Positions 48,055 to 60,119 of a stretch of DNA of 64,000 bases are shown here, piece by piece. The first letter of the stretch is position 1. Every line of letters begins with the position of its first letter. The position numbers and the translations under genes were made by a program. The notes under the pieces are model-generated. The model did not search any database. It was not told the origin of the DNA and worked only from the letters and a program-made list of their open reading frames with translations. The stretch comes from Mactra quadrangularis (lineage: Eukaryota; Mollusca; Bivalvia; Venerida; Mactridae): assembly GCA_025267735.1 (NCBI GenBank), contig CM046303.1, positions 19,458,403-19,522,402 on the forward strand. The letters run 5' to 3'.

Positions 48055-49995
48055 TAAGATGACGGTAGGTAAAGCTCATATAAACACTACAAAGGATACT
48101 TTATAATAGTATACGTATATAAATACATAGTTATATGACATAGAAAACGTTGATACACCTGCACAAGCTCTGGTGATAATTTATACAATTGTCGATACTA
48201 AACTTTCAATAGCGACGAACTATGCAATATATTATGATTGAGGCATTGAAAATGCTAGCCGTTTTGCCCCAATAATGTTCATATTGGTCTTAAGTCTTAA
48301 TTTTATTCTGACTGATGTCTTAACAACGAACCTTATTTTGTAATATTTTAATATTACCTATAGATTTCCACACTCTTCTTTAACATCGTTGTTGCAAAAT
48401 TACGTGATTGCAATTCTATTACACTATTATGCTGTATCATGTGTATCTTGAATTATGTTCTTTGGTAAAATTAACGCGCAATTTTAATTGCATGGGCTTG
48501 AATTGCTTCGTGTTCATACTTCATACTTTATTGTTATGAATGTATTTCAAAAAAATACCTGATACCTGAAGAAGCCTTGAATGGTGAAACGTCGAAAAAA
48601 GTTTAACAAACAATAGGAAACATATTAGCTATGTGTTGGTAGTGTTTTATATTCAATATACAATTGCATTTAAACTAACTGTTTATTGCTCTTCTGGGTT
48701 CAGAATTATACACAGATTCACACAGTTGTATATTATGTATTTGTTGTTTTTCGTGATATCAACAAACATGCATATTGATTGTTTTACTGATTATTGATGC
48801 AAAATCTTACAATTGACATAGTATCGTCATATTGTAAGCTACTATGATGTTAAAAAATAAGTCACCACGCATACTAGGATACTGTTAATAAGGTCAATAA
48901 GGTTGCTTCTTGTATGACAGAAAAGTATTCTTGAATATTCAACAAATAGCTAATAACCTGATTCATGGACCTGATAATAATCATTGGTAGTTTACAATAC
49001 AAACAGTAACTTTTCGCCCACACATTCCTATTTAAAGGTTAAATGGTTGTAACTTACAAGAAGTCATACTTTTAATTAACTATCCTCCCACTAAACCTTA
49101 ATATTTAGACATTTATATTTTGTGCATAACTTTTTAGAACAGAACAGATCTTTTATTTCTTCACAGTTTACAATAACATGGTAAAAACATGTGAACAAAT
49201 TATGACAAAAATACATGAATACAACATGACGGTACAATTACAAAAGTTAAGAATTGATTTTTATAAATAGAAACACAATAAATGCCAGTTACAGGATTGT
49301 CAAGTGTGGAGGATGGTGGTGCAAAAAGTTACAAAAAATCTTTAAGAGTAAAATCAAAATACTATTGTCTTTAATACGAATGGAATAATAAGCTGTTAGA
49401 CTATTTTTCCAGTATCATTGTTAGACACTGACAACATTATGACAGTACGCTGTGTTGAAATCCGTGTGATCGTTTTATTCAATAACTTTAAGATATGAAA
49501 CTATATTTGATATGATATTTACTTCAATCAATGCAAGTACAACGCTTTCATTCAAGATATCAAAGTTATGACTTTATTAACTAATGTAAAAATAAGTTTT
49601 TGGTGACCTTTTATTGAGTCTTATTTTTTTCATATTTCTATTTAAAGGTTATTGATTTGGGAACAAAATTCACATGTATGCTTGTTTTATATAATATTAA
49701 TCAAAGGTCAATTACATCAGGTCTCTTTTGGATAGCGTCTACAGCACGATTTGTGTCAGCAAATGATATTTATACAACTTTATTAAATGCTAACGCTCAT
49801 TTGACTAGCCTATCACTTATGTCGACAGTTGTGTTATAAATCACGGGTGTTCTTCGTTTTCATATCATTTGCATTTTAAGTACAATCGGTAAGTTGCTTA
49901 TTCGTTTATAATAGTTGTATATATTGACACACAAGCAGTTACAGTCTAGTCATTTGCATGATGCAGAATTTTTATAGTTTGTTGAACTCACACAA
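48055..49995. other. Right-arm DNA without recognised block
   Basis: Apart from the ribozyme-like motif at 48566-48593, nothing is recognised. The corresponding left stretch (22.7-29.0 kb) contains the Harbinger element. I could not align the rest confidently. Confidence 0.4.
48566..48593 (+). ncRNA. Hammerhead-ribozyme-like core, possible Penelope-type relic
   Basis: The sequence CTGAAGA, a short GCC/GGT stem with a 6-nt loop, then GAAAC and GTC has the hammerhead core pattern CUGANGA ... GAAA ... UH with a minimal stem III. Such short-stem-III hammerheads are known from Penelope-like retroelements. Here stem I does not pair well ('gatac' against 'gaaaa') and stem II has an extra A, so cleavage is doubtful. 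No reverse transcriptase remnant was found nearby. It may be a relic or coincidence. Confidence 0.3.
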
Positions 49996-49999
49996 TTGT

Positions 50000-50462
50000 T
50001 TCTATTAGTATAATCTACTCTAGACAAACGGATGAATGTTTATAACCAATAACTTACGTTTATTGAGCGCATATCAACTATTTTAATTGTTATGAATACC
50101 CAATATACTGCAATATCAGTTTTTACAGCACACATCGTAGTAATGGTTGATAGCTAATAGGACTTGCTATCTGATTGACAGGATATTATGGAAATTTAAG
50201 ACTTGCATGAAATCAACCTATATCAATATATTTATGCGTTTCAACAGATTATCTTCGTGCGAACAAATTGGCTTTTGATTATACAGAACATAATAGCTGT
50301 GTATCTTATTAATCAGCCAGTAAATGTAACAATATTGACACATCATATGGTATTGATAATAAAAAGATACTTCTTAATGATGAAGGCTCATGCAATATTA
50401 TAATAAATCAAGACAATTGTAGAATGACCGAGATACAATTCGCATTAGCTTCAATGTGTCAA
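50000..50462 (-). repeat. Palindrome arm block P3, right copy
   Basis: Reverse complement of 22185-22640. The plus-strand open frame 50203-50403 falls inside it and is interrupted in the left copy, so it is not a conserved gene. Confidence 0.8.
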
Positions 50463-51045
50463 TGCCTCGTAAATTACTTTGAATGTTATATAGAAATAAT
50501 TATAGGTTATTATACATTTTACAGTCCAATATGGAAATATATTTGGACGAGTACACAGCTTGAAAAGCCATATTGGACGAGCCGATAGGGTATTAATTTA
50601 TGAATGTAGCGGCGAATAAATGTCAATGCATTTTATTGGGTTTTTTTTTACTTTTTGCTACAATTACCAAGTCACTTTTAATATTTCGTTTGTTTTGGAT
50701 TCATCTTAATGTATAATTCTGCAGATTTAAATTACATATATCCGTAAGAAATGTCTTAATAAATCGGAAAATTAAAATGCACACCAAACAAAGTCGAAAA
50801 AACCTCAAAGAAAGTTTGTCTCGACGAACAAAGTTGACTAAAGTTATTGGAACTAATAAGACTAGCCGCTGCATGTTGCATATTAAGTGTGAAAATGTGG
50901 CATTTACAAAAATAATGCAGAACAGAGCATAACAACCCTTTATTTCTCAAATCATAATACATGAGTAATTGTATGTACAGTTTATAAATAGAAAAAAAGA
51001 AATGAAAAATTACATGTTTATATATATAACAGAAAATAAACACTT

Positions 51046-51064
51046 CTAGAGGGAGAGAGAGAGG
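51046..51064 (+). repeat. Short GA-rich microsatellite
   Basis: 'agagggagagagagaggaaa', a brief purine run. Confidence 0.7.
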
Positions 51065-51364
51065 AAAGCCTTAAGAAAGTTTAACATTTGACCGTCAAAG
51101 AACGACAACTTTTACATGCATTGTTTTAAACAAACACGTTCTTTGCCAATCTAATGTTACCTGCCAGTCAATTTCAGTCAAATAACAATAAATCGAAAAA
51201 AAACCGGTTCTTATTAATTTGGTTTTGCTTAATCTGAAATTCATTTTCCTTTGTAAAACTATTGCTGTTTGTCTATTAGATGAAATCCAGCTTATGTTCC
51301 AGGAAAAATGTGGAAAAGGTGTACTTATTAAGTTCATAGTAACACCGAACGAATAATATATACG

Positions 51365-51590
51365 ATGTAAAAATGTTATGTCTCACCAAACCATTCAAAC
51401 GCACACGAATTAGTAAATTGACGTCAGCTTTTTGTGAAGAATGTTTGTTTATACAGAATACAATGGTTCTTTGATAGGCATGTAAAGTATTTTCCTTACA
51501 ATCTATATATAATTCTTAGTTCGGATAAAACGATCAAAAATATCTGCAGGCAATCATCTGGTTGCTTTTATGTTTTTAATCTCTTTACTT
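51365..51590 (-). repeat. Dispersed repeat P2, right-arm copy
   Basis: Reverse complement of 20595-20830, and related to 10507-10700. Confidence 0.75.
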
Positions 51591-51599
51591 AACAAAACA

Positions 51600-54410
51600 T
51601 CAACATGTGGTTTATGAATTATTTGCTGACCTAATTAACTATATATTTTTTTTATTTACTAGGTATATTGAACTCGTCAATTTTTCATGCGCATTATATG
51701 TAAACTATATGGAAAGGTGTGTTCCTGTTATAATTTACCGGTCAATACAAACTTGGGACCAATTTGCTGTAACGACTAATGATTCATTTGCGTAGATGTT
51801 TTAAGGTAATGGTGAACCTATTTTGGTGTATTCACTTTGCATAGTGATCCGATCATTTTTAAGTATAATAGACATAACAATAAAACATGTAAATGAACCC
51901 ACAAGCTCAATTGAATTAACTGGTAATAGTTGACCTATTAGTTACTCAAAAATTGCTGCTAACAATTTAGATAACGCTTTAATACGCACACACGTGGTAA
52001 CTTATGTGTAACATGGAAAAGTATTTTAATAAAAGCTACGAATGCTGTAGTACAGAACCTAGTCTGTTTGAAGTCTTTTTATCATGATCACTAGAAAGGG
52101 TTGTTTCGTCACAATAACAAAATCGGCAATTGAGTTGTTGACACACTCGACTTCGATATTAGCACTCCTATTCGATTCGAAGCTGCGGAATGGAAGCACA
52201 TTTTATACGTTTGCTGGTCGCAATACTTGAGTGTTATAAACCATATAATATATGTGTTCTCACACATTTTATTGATATGAAGATTTTCAGTTTTTAGTAG
52301 AAGCCGATTCCATCGACGTACAAAATAATAGCGAAAATAAAGAGTATTTCAAAATATCACTCCTATTTCATAGGAAAAGTTAACAGTGCACCTTCTTCAA
52401 TGCTAAGTAAACACACTAGGTGGCTATATTAATAAAGATTCTGAAAGTTAATGACGTAATGATATTGACTGTATTTTTTGTAAATGAAGGTTTTTTGGTT
52501 TAAGAATGAATGAAATTCCTATATCTGATTATTGGATAACTTGCTAAACTCTGCATGATCAATGGGTATTGTAAGAAATTAAAATCATGTGAATATAAAG
52601 TTATCACATTATTTACAGGGCGAAAGCCACTACTAAGTCAATTATCTGCACAAAAAGACGCATTGAATGTGACTTAGACAAAGCCCTCTTTTTTCCATGA
52701 CGTTGCTTGGCTTTCAAACCACAAGCCATTCAAATTGCGCTTAATTAAAACGAACATTGGCGTTTTATATCTAAAAAAGCTACAATATAAAATGACATAT
52801 ACAAATGCCTTCGATTGATGGCATTCATGTCCGAATATTGACTTCTAAGCAAACCTTCGATAGAATAAATTACCAATTCAGGAGTACATCTACCACATTT
52901 AATGCCATTTGGTATAAGTAAGTAAGAAAGTGAGTGAGTGAATGAGTTAGTAAATTGTTAATTATTGTAAATTATATTATATTTCAGGTTTCGAAACAGT
53001 CGGTTTGTTTATTTACCTATGTGTATTTCATCAAGCCTATATTTTTTTCAAAACTAACCACTAATTTAAATTATCTTTGTAACAACACGAAAATTCTGTT
53101 TTTGAATAGCAGTTGTAACTTGATAATACGCGTTTTGTAAATAATAGGTTATAGATAGTATCAATTCAAAACGTCTTTTAGAAACTACACTGCTAAGCAG
53201 AACGATGACTAACTTATTTCTATATAGAGCATTAATAATACATCAGATTTTTTTGTATGTTAAATAGAATGCATGAGGCAAAACTCGGTGTGTTTATTTT
53301 GTAACGCTGGATTGTTGGATTGTTAAAACATACTACGCCTGCAAATAGATTTTTACACAACGTCAAGCTCATTTCATTTACTGCACAAACAAATCTTTAA
53401 GTTATGCAATGAAAATGTTTTGCAATTAATCATTCCAGATCCTAATGTCTAATGGTTGAACTTCAATTTTATACAGTAATATTCCTTTGACTTCGAAGCT
53501 AAATGCAACAACAAATACGTGCTACGTGTGTACTGCAAAAATGTAGTAAATTAACAAATTGCATGTTCCAACCCTGTTTACTGATCATTCATGAAATAAA
53601 ATAAATAAATATGTCTTAAGTCTTGACCTTAAACTGTCCTCGTTGTCAATAATGTTTAAATGCAAAGGTAAATATTTCTACAAAAGCAAAGCGCAGCACC
53701 ATCGACTAGAGATTGGTCCGCTATCTTTGTTCGCCACAAAGAATTTTCGAAGTTATTGTCATTTCGAAATCAATATCAATCTCGAAATCTTGCTGAGATG
53801 AAAAAATATCTTTATATGGTGCTGTGCTGTTGAATACATGAACGCCCATTGCAAAAAGCTAAATGAATAGATTTTAAGAACCGCCTTTTATACTATAACA
53901 TAAGTGTCATGTTTCACATAAGTAAATACTCAATGATTAAGTATTACATAATACAAATTAAACGAACTGATGAGATCGTCTGACAAATTTTTAAATATAT
54001 TTAATTTTTGTTACATTGTTTTGTAATATTTTTCATTATGAACAGTTCACATTATATTTCTTATTTCCTACTGAACGTTCTCGTTTTGGAATAAGGAGAT
54101 AAAAGGAAATAAACGCAGCGTTTAATTTACTTAACGAATAGGAAATTATGACATACAAATGGTATAATAGGAATTATTGTAAAATTCTAGACAAGCATAA
54201 CAATGTCTCTATGTTTGAAATGTATTATGATACTTGTACTGTCATAAAATATTTGAACTTGTCAATAAACAATCCCCAGATATATCTAAAAACAATGAAT
54301 GCCGTTTTAACTAATTGAAACATTGAAACATAAATTATCTTAACTTACTGCGTTCATCCTCATAAAAACGTTCTAAAGAGTTTTAACAACATCTTCTACA
54401 CAAAAACCTA
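51600..54410. other. Right-arm DNA without recognised block
   Basis: The matching left interval (13.2-20.6 kb) is filled with LINE and satellite sequence and I could not align the remainder. A GTAA/GTGA-type microsatellite lies at 52917-52951. No gene is recognised. Confidence 0.4.
52917..52951 (+). repeat. GTAA/GTGA tetranucleotide microsatellite
   Basis: 'aagtaagtaagaaagtgagt' continuing 'gagtgaatgagttag', an imperfect 4-bp repeat. Confidence 0.75.
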
Positions 54411-54415
54411 TTTCG

Positions 54416-55005
54416 TCTGCAAGTTATCGCAACAAACTTTATAGAATGATGAATGGGAGAAAATAGTGTTTGTATTTAGTCTAGGATAATAATGTGTACC
54501 TTTATCACATCAGATCATTTCCGTCAGACTGCTAAATAAATGGATATTGTGACAGAACTGATCATGCTCCATTTGATAATAAACCAACTATATTTACTGT
54601 AAAAGATGTGCATTTTACCGGAAAATGTCAGAGACAAGTCAATTATATTTCTCTTTAAGATTTGTTCATATCTTACCTTTCTGATTTGTCAGTTGGTAGG
54701 AACCATATAAATTGGTAGTGAATCAATTATAACATTCAATCAAACAGTTGGTCAATGTTCTAGACTTTTAGCGAAAATGGTAGCTGATTATCTTATTTGA
54801 TTAAAAATGCCGTTTGAATAGTATAAAGTGTGACATATATCACAAACGATTGACATGTACCAGCAAGCACCAACAAAATAAATCACACACCCACAACATT
54901 TTCTGTTTTAATGGTGAATGATGGCAATATCCTTCCAGAACCAATGGTAATTAAGTAGACTCTTTACAAATAAAAATGTGGGCCTTCAATCAGTTCTTTG
55001 TTGGT
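54416..55005 (-). repeat. Dispersed repeat P1, long copy, outer end of right arm
   Basis: Full-length reverse-complement partner of 12608-13201. Beyond 55005 the similarity to sequence left of 12608 becomes weak ('acaatccaaa' at 55038 in reverse complement versus 12520), so the true palindrome edge may lie a few hundred bases further out. Confidence 0.75.
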
Positions 55006-55009
55006 TTTT

Positions 55010-56395
55010 TATAATCTTGGTTTTCAAGCTAATTTGGATTGTAAATAAATCATATTTATAGTCTGTGCTTTGAAACTATGAACCTTTGTAGATAGAAGAG
55101 TTACATTTAATCTATCTGATGGTGTGGTTAAAGTGTCATCAGAATATAAGTATTTTAGTAAGTCACATAGTCTTCATTTAGTAGTTTACTTAACGCGGTC
55201 GTACCGCTTGTTTGTATGTATATATATGGTTTATTTGAAAATCAAAGAAAGGTCACATGACATATCCCTGTGGTTTGTAGTTCAGATTATTTTCCACAAA
55301 CAATAAGTATTTTGCATTAATGTATCCCGTATTGGTAGTATGTAACCTTCTCCATTTTTTACACACTTATCATTTCGATCACGAGATGTCTGTTTTCATT
55401 TCCCTGAACATTAGTTTTTCACGATTAAGACGCCTAGTCAGTGATATGTGTATGAATTGACAAGAATATTTGTTAATTACTTAAAAAAGTGCTAGTTACA
55501 AACACAATGCTTGCATATTATATGTTTGCTCGAAATGTTCAAAGCAAATAATTACACTATTAGCAGGAGGGTGTATGTTCATTTGACATAATTGTAAAAG
55601 GGGCATCAGTTTAAGCTCTGATTATCCTGTCATGCATGTTTTGCATACACTGCAGCGTATAACGTTTCAAAAGAATGAAATTGATACTATCACTATTGAT
55701 AATAGTAAGTACAAAGCGAAATTATGACATCTTAGACATGTAATCGGAAAAGAATATTTCCTTTTGTGTCCTTTTAAATCATTTTACGTTCGGAAAATTG
55801 AGACAATCAGACTGTAATGATGGAAATTCTATTTTAGATACGACATAAAATTCCAATTTTGTTGTCATTTAAATGCTATGTAATGGGTATTATACAATGT
55901 AACAAGGCAATTTATTTGTCAATAAACCTTGCATACCTTACCATTAAGACTAGAGACAGCTTAAATTGACACAATGTGCTTATTTTCCTTTTGGTAACAT
56001 TTACAACTTTTTCCTGTCATAATGGAATGCCAGTTTCTTTGTTTATTTCTTTTTTGTTCTTGTATTTCGAATTATGGAGCTTTTAACATTGTAAGTTGAC
56101 ATTGTCTGACATTGTATATTGCATTTGCGATTGAAATTTGTTTAAATATGAATTATAATATGCTGACACAATTGTTGATTCCATCCTTACACAAAGGTGG
56201 CTTGATAAACAAGTTAACATTTGTTTCTTTCGAAGAGCACCTACTCATCGCTGTTGTAAGATAATGTATAATCACACTTTAACAAAGACTGAAGTAAAAA
56301 AACATTAGATTAATAGTATGATTGATCCATTTGAAATGCGTTTTTGAAGACAAATATTAATAATAATTGTCCAAATATTTGTTTAATGTTATCAT
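55010..56395. other. AT-rich DNA, nothing recognised
   Basis: No gene or repeat was identified on either strand. Confidence 0.45.
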
Positions 56396-56399
56396 TATT

Positions 56400-56840
56400 A
56401 CTTATCTTACACTCAAAATGTTGTTCCCTTTCCAAGAAGAGGCAAAGTAAACAAACCAATTTGATGATCACATTATGAAGTACTTGGTAATTATTATATT
56501 CATAGCAACTCAAGACCTTCCAGACTATTTTTAGATAATTTATATTTCATACCATGTTGTATATAACAAAACCATTTACAATAATTGTTTTATACTGGTG
56601 TTAGAGTTTCTGGTTTGATCATTTTGTACTTTATGTGTAATTGTTTTGTATAGATGATACTCAACTTACTATGAATAGGTTGTTACCCTTCTAAGAGTTG
56701 CCAAAGTAAACAGAACAAAATGACAATCGCATTAAGACTAAAACAACAAAGAACTCTTCAAGGTCATTTTATTTAATGGTAATTGATAATGTATTTTCTT
56801 ACACCATGAAGTACTTGGTAATACTATTGAACGTAATACT
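56400..56840 (+). repeat. Local direct duplication
   Basis: 56400-56505 and 56660-56840 share 'gttgtt.ccctt.c.aaga', 'gcaaagtaaaca' / 'ccaaagtaaaca', 'tgatgatcacatt' / 'tgacaatcgcatt' and 'atgaagtacttggtaat'. The second copy has about 70 extra bases before the last motif. Noncoding; old tandem duplication. Confidence 0.6.
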
Positions 56841-57039
56841 ATTTACAGATTTCAAACTAATTGAAATGCTACTTAAAACATGATCTGTTTATTCCTAGCA
56901 GTTCTTAAGATGTTAGAGTCAACTGACAAATGTGACACAAGTAGATTAGATACAATCGTATTTGTATTTCCTTAACAACTTAAGGGCAAATCGTAAAATT
57001 AGTTTCTCAATGAAGACAAACAAACAATCGTAATACAAA

Positions 57040-57190
57040 AATCGCATTACGTAAAATACAAGTTCTATATAAATTGGCAATAAAACAATCACTGATGTAA
57101 ACAATGCCTCAGGCTGTATAAATCTACTTTTGTCTGATAATGATATTTTCATGATGATTAAACATTTATTTCTCTGATCCTTCTAGGTCA
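57040..57190 (+). repeat. Direct duplication block W, copy 1
   Basis: Aligns with 61980-62130 in the same orientation: 'tataaattggcaa.aaacaatcact', 'aagcaatg' / 'aacaatg', 'atctacttttgtctg', 'atgatgattaaac', 'ctctgatc'. Spacing about 4.9 kb. Confidence 0.7.
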
Positions 57191-57194
57191 GCGT

Positions 57195-58450
57195 ACTTTC
57201 ATACCACATAGACAAATCATAGACCTTTATGATAGTATTGTGAAGAGCTGATTTTTATTTACTGACGCACGATGTCATTTCCCTTTATTTAACAGTTTTG
57301 TTATATGGTTGTGTAAATGTGTAATTGGATTTGGAACAATTCACGATCCTTATTATAGCTTAACTGACGTGATAATTATGTAAAATACGTGAAAGAAGTT
57401 ATAACTCATTGTTAATGAGTGCAAAGATGTTAATGTATCTGAACGTGATATAAATGAAAATATTTTTATATTGGTATAATTTGAAACCAATGCTACTTTG
57501 CAATGTCATTTATTCAGAAAGCTAAATGCAAAATAATATTGTTTAGTAAATGAACTAACGCACTACTGCATAAATCCGATAACTTAAGTAAAATGTTCAG
57601 TGATAATATTAATAATCTACGTAGCAACGGAGTACCTGTAGTTATTGCAGAAATGTTTTATTCACAAAACGATATAAGATGATCAATCATTCAAGTTGGT
57701 GGTTTACGTTTTTGGCTTATTACATATTCAATAATACTGTTTTAGTGTGAGTGGCCATTATATTATGCCTTTAAGATTTAAGTTCATATTTAAGTTCTTC
57801 CAAAACGATAATACATTTTTGGTTTATATACCGTTCACACAGTATTGAGTCATGGAATGCAATTTAGCATTTCGTTCAATTTAACAATGTGTATTTGAAT
57901 ATTATATATAATATCTATTCCTGACGAGTATACAAAAGAATTAGTGCCATTTTAGCAATTAAAATTGACAGAAAAGTGTATGTTAACGAACTTAAAAAAT
58001 ACAGGCAAATGACTTTGCCAAAAGTATAGAATCAAGTTAAGTCTTTTTAACAGATATTTATAGATTTGTTATATGTCGTACTTGCTAAAAATTAAACCTT
58101 TTCGTTGGTCGCTTCTTGTCTTTTCAACATTCTTAGGCGATTAAGATATCTGTGTAATAGAATTATATTCGTGTTGCACAATAACAAGCTCTAGTATCTT
58201 CTCATCAATAAATGTATATTTTAACACAAATCTATTTTAGTTAACTTGATCCACGTGGTCTACTTAGGAAACACCCCAAATATTTATAGTTATAAAAATA
58301 TAATATAAAATAATGAAATATGAAGTTGAACTTATGCCTTGCAATTTCTTTAGCCTAGGTATTTTGTCACGTTGAGGCCAAACATACACATAATGGGACT
58401 GCGTAAGTATGTACTTAATATAATAATTAAGTATCATTACTTCTTCTATA
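57195..58450. other. AT-rich DNA, nothing recognised
   Basis: No gene, tRNA box or transposon end seen. Confidence 0.45.
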
Positions 58451-58454
58451 TTAC

Positions 58455-58745
58455 TTATTCTACATCGTCCATAAGCTGTTAATGTGATCGAATATCATCA
58501 TTTCATACTTAGAATGTCAACACTTTATGTGGCATGAGCGTTCATTAACCGTTAATGCAGATACTGGAAATGCATCGTAAAACAAATTCCCCAAAGAGAT
58601 TAGTATAACAGAACTGTATCAGGAAATGTCATTATTCTTTATCAGTATTAATGAACGCATTAAGCTAAAAATATATAATATATTCATACCTAACATTAGT
58701 AATAATCCGATTAGTATAAACCATCATCTCTTTTTAATATTTCTA
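58455..58745 (+). repeat. Direct duplication block X, copy 1
   Basis: Aligns with 63700-63970 in the same orientation: 'cataagctgttaatgtg', 'agaatgtcaacactttat' / 'aaaatgtaaatgctttat', 'agcgtt.att', 'gattagt', 'aacagaa', 'atcagg', 'atgtcatt', 'attaatga' / 'attgatga', 'cattaag', 'aataatccgattagtataaa'. Open frames across it are not conserved. Confidence 0.75.
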
Positions 58746-59000
58746 ATATTAATTATTTCGACACATATACGTCAGTCAATGTCTTATATTGATTACTTAC
58801 GGTGGCCTTGAATAACTTTGATGACGATGACAACAGTATTGTTTGTTCAAAGTTCACCATCGGTTTACTTATTCGGATTTCATGGCGGCTTATTTGATCT
58901 TATATTCTGCAGCCGTTTATTTATTGTGCCTGCTAATGTTGATTCTGATTCTTTAGTCACTTCCGGTAAATATTTAGAAATTAGAATATCCAAATGGATA

Positions 59001-59445
59001 CGCTCCCTTTGCATCTCAGTGAAAACTGTACCGCAACTTCACGCCGCTGATTTACGTATTGATAGCTGATTTATGATATTGACCTTAACTTTAAATTTTA
59101 AACAACCAATGAAAGTTTTCCAAATTTCAATTTAACCAAAAATCTTTATACGCATTTTTTTATTGAAACGATCACCTGACTAAAATAAGTATAAATAGAC
59201 GGGTAAACAACGCCATGTTTGGTTTGATAATACAGGAGACGAATACGCTCTGTGCTTACAACCAAAATATCAGAGATACACGAGTACAAATATTAATGTT
59301 GTCTATTAATTTGGTTAATTTTCCATCATTTAACAAATGCAAAACTGTCTAGCATCTTTGCATATCGACATTTTAGAATTATGGACGTGACTTTTCTTTT
59401 GCATTCTAGTAGTCGATCACGCATCTATTTAAAAAAACACGGTTT
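59001..59445 (+). repeat. Direct duplication block Y, copy 1
   Basis: Two well-conserved sections (59001-59240 and 59335-59445) align with 62565-62788 and 62945-63055; the sequence between them differs. Section 1 holds the TATA-like element. Section 2 includes 'tctttgcatatcgacattt' and 'ttgcattctagtagtcgatc'. Conservation in two sections with a divergent middle suggests either constraint or independent insertions. Confidence 0.75.
59190..59216 (+). promoter_or_regulatory. TATA-like element conserved between duplicates
   Basis: 'tataaatagacgggtaaaca' followed by 'acgccat' is identical over 27 bp at 62742-62768, the longest exact match I found between the two Y blocks. TATAAATAG is a canonical TATA box. 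A transcript would start about 25-30 bp downstream. The ATG right after it (59213-59215) is ATA in the other copy, so no shared protein start exists. Promoter activity is inference. Confidence 0.4.
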
Positions 59446-59802
59446 AAACGTGTACGTATGTGTCTCTGTCAAAAAATAGAAATATTTGTTTGTTATTAAT
59501 AGAAATGGTTTGCGCATAGAGCAGAGGGTAAAAAGCAACCGATGTACAGGAGAGTACCAAATAGGTTACTTGAAAACGCAAGTATGTAATCAAGACGGAT
59601 AAAAGTTTAAATAAATTAAGCTCGTTAAACCTTAATATACTCTGCAAATACAAAATGATAAGTTTTTAATTGTAATTTGTACATTAACTCAATGTGCAAA
59701 TTGTATATGATATTAGTAAATAAAAACAAATCAGACGAAACTCGTGTTATACTAGTAGTAACGTACTTATTGAAAGGTGCTTATTAATCAAATTTATACC
59801 TT

Positions 59803-60114
59803 TGTTTATTCAGCATATATTGCTACAATGTTTATTCAGCATATATTGCTACAATGTTAGTTCCGCATATATTGCTACAATGTTAATTCCGCATATTGTG
59901 CTACAATGTTAATTCAGCATATATAGCTACAATGTTAATTCCGCATATATTGCTACAATGTTAATTCAGCATATATTGCTACAATGTTTGTTCAGCATAT
60001 ATTGCTACAATGTTTATTCAGCATATATTGCTACAATGTTTATTCAGCATATATTGCTACAATGTTTGTTCAGCATATATTGCTATAATGTTTATTCAGC
60101 ATATATTGCTTCAA
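59803..60114 (+). repeat. 26-bp minisatellite, 12 copies
   Basis: Unit 'tgtttattcagcatatattg' plus 'ctacaa', starting at 59803 and every 26 bp to 60089, with no length change in any copy. Copies differ at the fourth to tenth positions (tgtttattcagc, tgttaattcagc, tgttagttccgc, tgttaattccgc, tgtttgttcagc). Outer copies are the most uniform and the ccgc variants cluster in copies 3, 4 and 6. Confidence 0.97.
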
Positions 60115-60119
60115 TGTGA

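Larger units (their letters stand above)
40805..55005 (-). repeat. Right arm of the large imperfect palindrome
   Basis: This is the reverse-complement counterpart of the left arm, with the block pairs listed there. It is more compact: no LINE, no ATGGCGG satellite and no PIF/Harbinger copy. Its own additions relative to the left are small: a SINE tail at 44700-44757, a 165-bp foldback at 41153-41317 and a 27-bp inverted copy that creates the 54-bp palindrome at 46133-46186. No open frame above 120 codons lies here; the 117-codon frame at 42512-42865 has no recognised domain and no counterpart in the other arm that I could see. Confidence 0.8.

Noticed and set aside
12608..55005. Assembly artefact (collapsed or mis-joined haplotypes) as explanation of the palindrome
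   Set aside because: Arms differ by an estimated fifth of positions and by several transposon insertions, too much for alleles or a joined duplicate read; long-read confirmation is still desirable.
59213..59347. Short open frame (about 44 codons) just after the TATA-like element
   Set aside because: Its start codon is ATA in the duplicate at 62.76 kb and the reading frame is not conserved.
59803..60114. CRISPR array
   Set aside because: The 26-bp units are contiguous with no unique spacers, and the sequence is clearly eukaryotic; it is a minisatellite.
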